Shown here: piece by piece, positions 13,048 through 15,512 of the stretch | How the letters are laid out: each line of letters starts with the position of its first letter | How positions within the stretch are numbered: position 1 is the first letter of the stretch | NCBI GenBank assembly: GCA_034430555.1 | Contig: DAOUEM010000615.1 | Span: 1-15,512 of the forward strand | DNA length: 15,512 nt | Origin: DAOTXK01 sp034430555 | GTDB lineage: Bacteria; Chloroflexota; Anaerolineae; Aggregatilineales; Ch27 | Reading direction: 5' to 3' | The notes under the pieces: model-generated | Told to the model about the DNA's origin: nothing | Seen by the model: only the letters and a program-made list of their open reading frames with translations | Databases searched by the model: none | Translations under genes and position numbers: made by a program

Positions 13048-15248
13048 GGCTTATCCTCCTCTTCCACCTTATATACCCGGCACAACAGCCCCCGGTTCGC
13101 CCAGCTGCCGCTCCTCGGGTCGCAGAACTCCGGCGTCCCGGACGTGAGCACATTGCTATTGGATTGCCATATATCGTACAGGCCGGGGTCCTCCCCTTTG
13201 CGTTCAGGGAACCACCATCCACGCTCGGTGCAAACGGTGCGGGGGTGGACGGCCTCGGTAAGAGCGGCAACCTGTTTAATCCTCCCCCTCAGCGTCTCAA
13301 TCCAGACCCAGTCGCCTTCACTGATATTCAACTCCCGTGCTGTTGCCGGGTTTATCTGCACCAATGGTTGATGGTGGAGAAAGCGCAACGGCTTTATCTG
13401 GCGATGCTCCGAGTGATAGAAAGGCATAAAACCGCCGCCGGCTATCAACGTCAAGGGAAAGCGTTCCGCCAGTTCCGGATTATCGTTTTCATTTTCCGCA
13501 GGGCCGGCATAGGTGGGCATTGGTTCGTAGCCCAGTTCCTCCAGGGTCTGGGAATACAGCTCGACCAGCCCTGAAGGGGTTGCAAAACCGATGCGCCCGT
13601 ACTTATAATACTCGCGCTCGGGGAAAACATAACGAACCTTTTCCACAAATTCATCATAACTGCCCACGTCATAGCCCAGCGGCTGCAGACGATAATGATA
13701 CATGTCTTCAATGTCGTTCCAGGGCCAGTCATCCTTCTGTCCCAGACGTTCCCCTAAACCTTTCCAGAAATAGTAACTGGTGCGCCGCTCATATGAGGGA
13801 GGAACGGCACGCTGGGAGGCAATCACAAAATCGGTGCACCCATAGGTACTGGTTATAATCGGTCTCTCCAGCCAGGCGGCTGCCGGCAACACGTAGTCGG
13901 CCAGCATGGCTGTCGGCGTCAGCCAGTAGTCCATCACCGTTAAAAATTCCAGTTTTTTCAATGCCTCGTAGGTCTTCCTGGAATCAGGAAAAGCGGAAAG
14001 CGGGTTATCAGCCAGTACCAGAAGGGCTCTGGGCTTGTAGGGCTTCCCCGTCAATATCGCCTCGAATACCGAGGGCCCGTGGGCTTCGCACATCCATTCG
14101 GCGGGCGGGGCCTTGCCCCAGACTCGTTTCGTCAACTCTGAAATCTTGCTGTAACCGGGCCAGGCGACCAGTTTATACCTGTCGGAACCGATCTGTTTAC
14201 TCCGCTGCCCTTCCGGCAACCTGTCATTGCATTCCATCTCTTCATCGGTTATCAGCGTCGGATTGGGCCCGCAGAGAAGGTCGCTGCCGGGAGCATCCAG
14301 ATTGCCGGTAACCGCACGCAGTAACGCCCGGGCGTGCATGGTGGCGCCGCCTGCCTTGCCCAACTGGTCAATAGCCACCCCCCATTGGATATTGCCGGGT
14401 GTATTGTTAGCATACATTCTGGCGCCGGCACGTATCTTTTCCGCATCCACCCAGGTTATCTCCGCCGCCCACTCCGGGGTATAGGGCCTGACATGCTCGG
14501 CCAGTTGCTCCCAGCCGGTACAGCAGTTCTCGATAAAGGTCTGATTATAGAGGCCTTCCCAGATGATGACATGCAGCCAGGCCAGTGCCATGGCAGCATC
14601 CGTGCCCGGCCTCAGGGGCAGCCAGAGGTCGGCTTTGGCCGCGGATTCGGTGAAGCGGGGGTCGATAACTATGATTTTGGTGCCGTTTTGATCACGGAGA
14701 TCAAAGAGACTTCGCATCTCCGGCAGATAGGACGAACCCGGATTATGTCCCCATAGCACCACGCACCGGCTCTGGGGTAAGTCCAGGTCAAAGGCACACC
14801 AGCCATATATGGCGGTCTCGACCATGAAGGTGGGAATCCAGCACACATGAGAAGTGTGGAATACATTGGGACTGCCGAAGAGGTTCATGAAACGCCGCCG
14901 AGGCGAATCGTCGGTGCGAAGGGTGCCACCGGCACTGCACACCGTCTCGGCTCCTGATTCATCACGGAACTGCCCCAGCTTAGCCGCAATTTCATCCAGG
15001 GCCTGCTCCCAGGTTATTCTCTCCCATTTGCCTTCTCCACGCCGGCCGGAGCGCTTAAGAGGATAGTTCACGCGTGCCGGGTGTTTATGGTGCAGGAGAG
15101 CTATTCGTCCCCTGGCGCAGACACCTCCCTGGCTAAGCGGGTGTTCCGGGTCGCCTTCAATTTCTTCGATGTCACCATCTTTGACATGTACCAGCATGCC
15201 ACAGTTCTGGTGGCAAAAAAAACAGGCCACTTTTCGAATTTGCTCCAT
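13044..15248 (-). CDS. Molybdopterin oxidoreductase catalytic subunit (CISM, PsrA/PhsA-like)
   Basis: The catalytic subunit of a complex iron-sulfur molybdoenzyme of the DMSO reductase superfamily, 734 residues from the chosen start. Numbered from there, the [4Fe-4S] motif is C9-x2-C12-x3-C16 and C44 (GGVCARG), followed by TWEQALDEIA, RFMNLFGSPN and SHVCWIP, with C136 as the likely Mo or W ligand. Later landmarks are WGHNPGSS, VIDPRFTES, LPLRPGTDAAMALAW, the ATPSGLVELYS segment and the C-terminal GWWFPERKG...NVLTSG. No twin-arginine signal precedes the first cysteine, so it should remain in the cytoplasm, unlike PsrA or PhsA. I chose ATG 15248 because AGGTG lies seven bases upstream; ATG 15284 (12 more residues) has no ribosome-binding site. 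Its stop overlaps the ferredoxin start. Substrate unknown; the Asp after the second cluster cysteine of acetylene hydratase is His here. Confidence 0.92.
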   Translation of the reverse strand: MEQIRKVACFFCHQNCGMLVHVKDGDIEEIEGDPEHPLSQGGVCARGRIALLHHKHPARVNYPLKRSGRRGEGKWERITWEQALDEIAAKLGQFRDESGAETVCSAGGTLRTDDSPRRRFMNLFGSPNVFHTSHVCWIPTFMVETAIYGWCAFDLDLPQSRCVVLWGHNPGSSYLPEMRSLFDLRDQNGTKIIVIDPRFTESAAKADLWLPLRPGTDAAMALAWLHVIIWEGLYNQTFIENCCTGWEQLAEHVRPYTPEWAAEITWVDAEKIRAGARMYANNTPGNIQWGVAIDQLGKAGGATMHARALLRAVTGNLDAPGSDLLCGPNPTLITDEEMECNDRLPEGQRSKQIGSDRYKLVAWPGYSKISELTKRVWGKAPPAEWMCEAHGPSVFEAILTGKPYKPRALLVLADNPLSAFPDSRKTYEALKKLEFLTVMDYWLTPTAMLADYVLPAAAWLERPIITSTYGCTDFVIASQRAVPPSYERRTSYYFWKGLGERLGQKDDWPWNDIEDMYHYRLQPLGYDVGSYDEFVEKVRYVFPEREYYKYGRIGFATPSGLVELYSQTLEELGYEPMPTYAGPAENENDNPELAERFPLTLIAGGGFMPFYHSEHRQIKPLRFLHHQPLVQINPATARELNISEGDWVWIETLRGRIKQVAALTEAVHPRTVCTERGWWFPERKGEDPGLYDIWQSNSNVLTSGTPEFCDPRSGSWANRGLLCRVYKVEEEDKP

Positions 15249-15255
15249 ATATTCA

Positions 15256-15260
15256 CACCT
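15256..15260 (-). promoter_or_regulatory. Ribosome-binding site deciding the start at 15248
   Basis: AGGTG on the minus strand, seven bases before ATG 15248. It favours this start over the in-frame ATG at 15284. Confidence 0.55.
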
Positions 15261-15317
15261 AAAATGCCAGGCGCAAGCCATCATGGGCCGGACAGAGCCG
15301 CCGGACGTACAGCTCGT

Positions 15318-15344
15318 TAGCCTGTTTTAACTGGTTAACTGTTT
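15318..15344. repeat. Small repeats in the operon leader
   Basis: On the minus strand the leader contains two tandem CAGTTAA units (CAGTTAAC CAGTTAAA) that are part of an imperfect stem GTTAACC/GGCTAAC with a 10-base loop. This could be a leader structure or a protein-binding site; no riboswitch class is recognised in the 264 bases upstream of the operon. Confidence 0.3.
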
Positions 15345-15406
15345 ATCATCATACATGGTCGAATGGGCCAGGTAATCACGTTGGGAGACAAGAGGTCCCT
15401 TTTTTG

Positions 15407-15457
15407 GGGGTGGAGCATAGGGGATTTCGCCTTGTGTGTCAAGGGTAAATTTGACGC
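15407..15457 (-). promoter_or_regulatory. Sigma70-like promoter with overlapping dyad
   Basis: On the minus strand, perfect -35 TTGACA (15442-15437), a 17-base spacer and -10 TATGCT (15419-15414), giving a transcript start near 15407 and a leader of about 160 bases to ATG 15248. An inverted repeat GCGTCAA-N8-TTGACAC (15457-15436) overlaps the -35, a position typical for an operator. The promoter match is strong; the regulator is unidentified. It would drive the molybdoenzyme operon. Confidence 0.65.
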
Positions 15458-15512
15458 ATGATGTGGTAGTCCTTCCTTTCACCTGGAAATCAGATTGAAG
15501 AGGTCCACCTCA

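Noticed and set aside
12454..13371. 305-codon plus-strand open frame across ferredoxin and Mo subunit genes
   Set aside because: Antisense to three strongly supported genes and without any motif.
13044..15248. Acetylene hydratase-like function for the catalytic subunit
   Set aside because: Overall family resemblance and a Cys metal ligand fit, but the catalytic Asp that follows the second cluster cysteine in acetylene hydratase is His here (and Gly in the paralogue). The ferredoxin-NrfD partners also point to a redox enzyme.

Overview
The window looks like the chromosome of a strictly anaerobic, GC-rich bacterium. Every gene I accept lies on the minus strand, so the biology reads from right to left. 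Evidence for an anaerobe: eight of the nine intact genes form a redox or central-carbon set, with two DMSO-reductase-family molybdenum/tungsten enzymes, a four-cluster ferredoxin, an NrfD membrane anchor, an HdrD/GlpC-like CCG protein, a multi-cysteine radical SAM protein, a ferredoxin-DUF169 protein and a flavoredoxin-like protein. The phylum is not decidable from the window. The inverted repeat at 10138-10337 resembles interspersed repeats I associate with Desulfobacterota/Geobacter-type genomes, while abundance of such Mo enzymes also fits Dehalococcoidia-like Chloroflexota or anaerobic Firmicutes.

Region A (about 15.5 kb down to 10.3 kb) starts with a good sigma70-like promoter (TTGACA-17-TATGCT, 15442-15414) overlapped by a dyad. 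It continues with a tightly coupled complex iron-sulfur molybdoenzyme set: catalytic subunit (13044-15248), DmsB/PsrB-like ferredoxin (12487-13047), NrfD (11561-12490), with 4-nt ATGA overlaps, then an HdrD/GlpC-like protein (10334-11485, TTG start). The catalytic subunit has no twin-arginine signal, so the complex probably faces the cytoplasm. My reading is a membrane complex linking the quinone pool to a cytoplasmic Mo/W-enzyme reaction and/or thiol-disulfide chemistry. The substrate is unknown.

Region B (10.3 to 4.0 kb) follows a ~200-bp inverted-repeat element that supplies the stop of the upstream gene and the annotated start of the next. It holds a radical SAM protein of the Tes/MJ0619-like type (8786-10171), a second stand-alone Mo/W oxidoreductase (6609-8783, probable TTG start), a second repeat/hairpin region (about 6404-6602), a DUF2064 GT-A fold protein (5508-6356), a ferredoxin-DUF169 protein (4541-5521) and a flavin reductase (4016-4537). 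The last three are overlapping or abutting, so one transcript is likely.

Region C (3.7 kb to the left edge) is a separate two-gene unit for sugar phosphate metabolism: phosphoketolase (1237-3681) and class I fructose-bisphosphate aldolase (192-1214), each with a strong Shine-Dalgarno. Right behind the aldolase lies what looks like a degraded histidine-phosphatase fragment running off the window. Between regions B and C is a 334-bp gap holding only a short palindrome and a weak promoter candidate. I saw no rRNA, tRNA, CRISPR array, transposase or phage gene, and no convincing rho-independent terminator.
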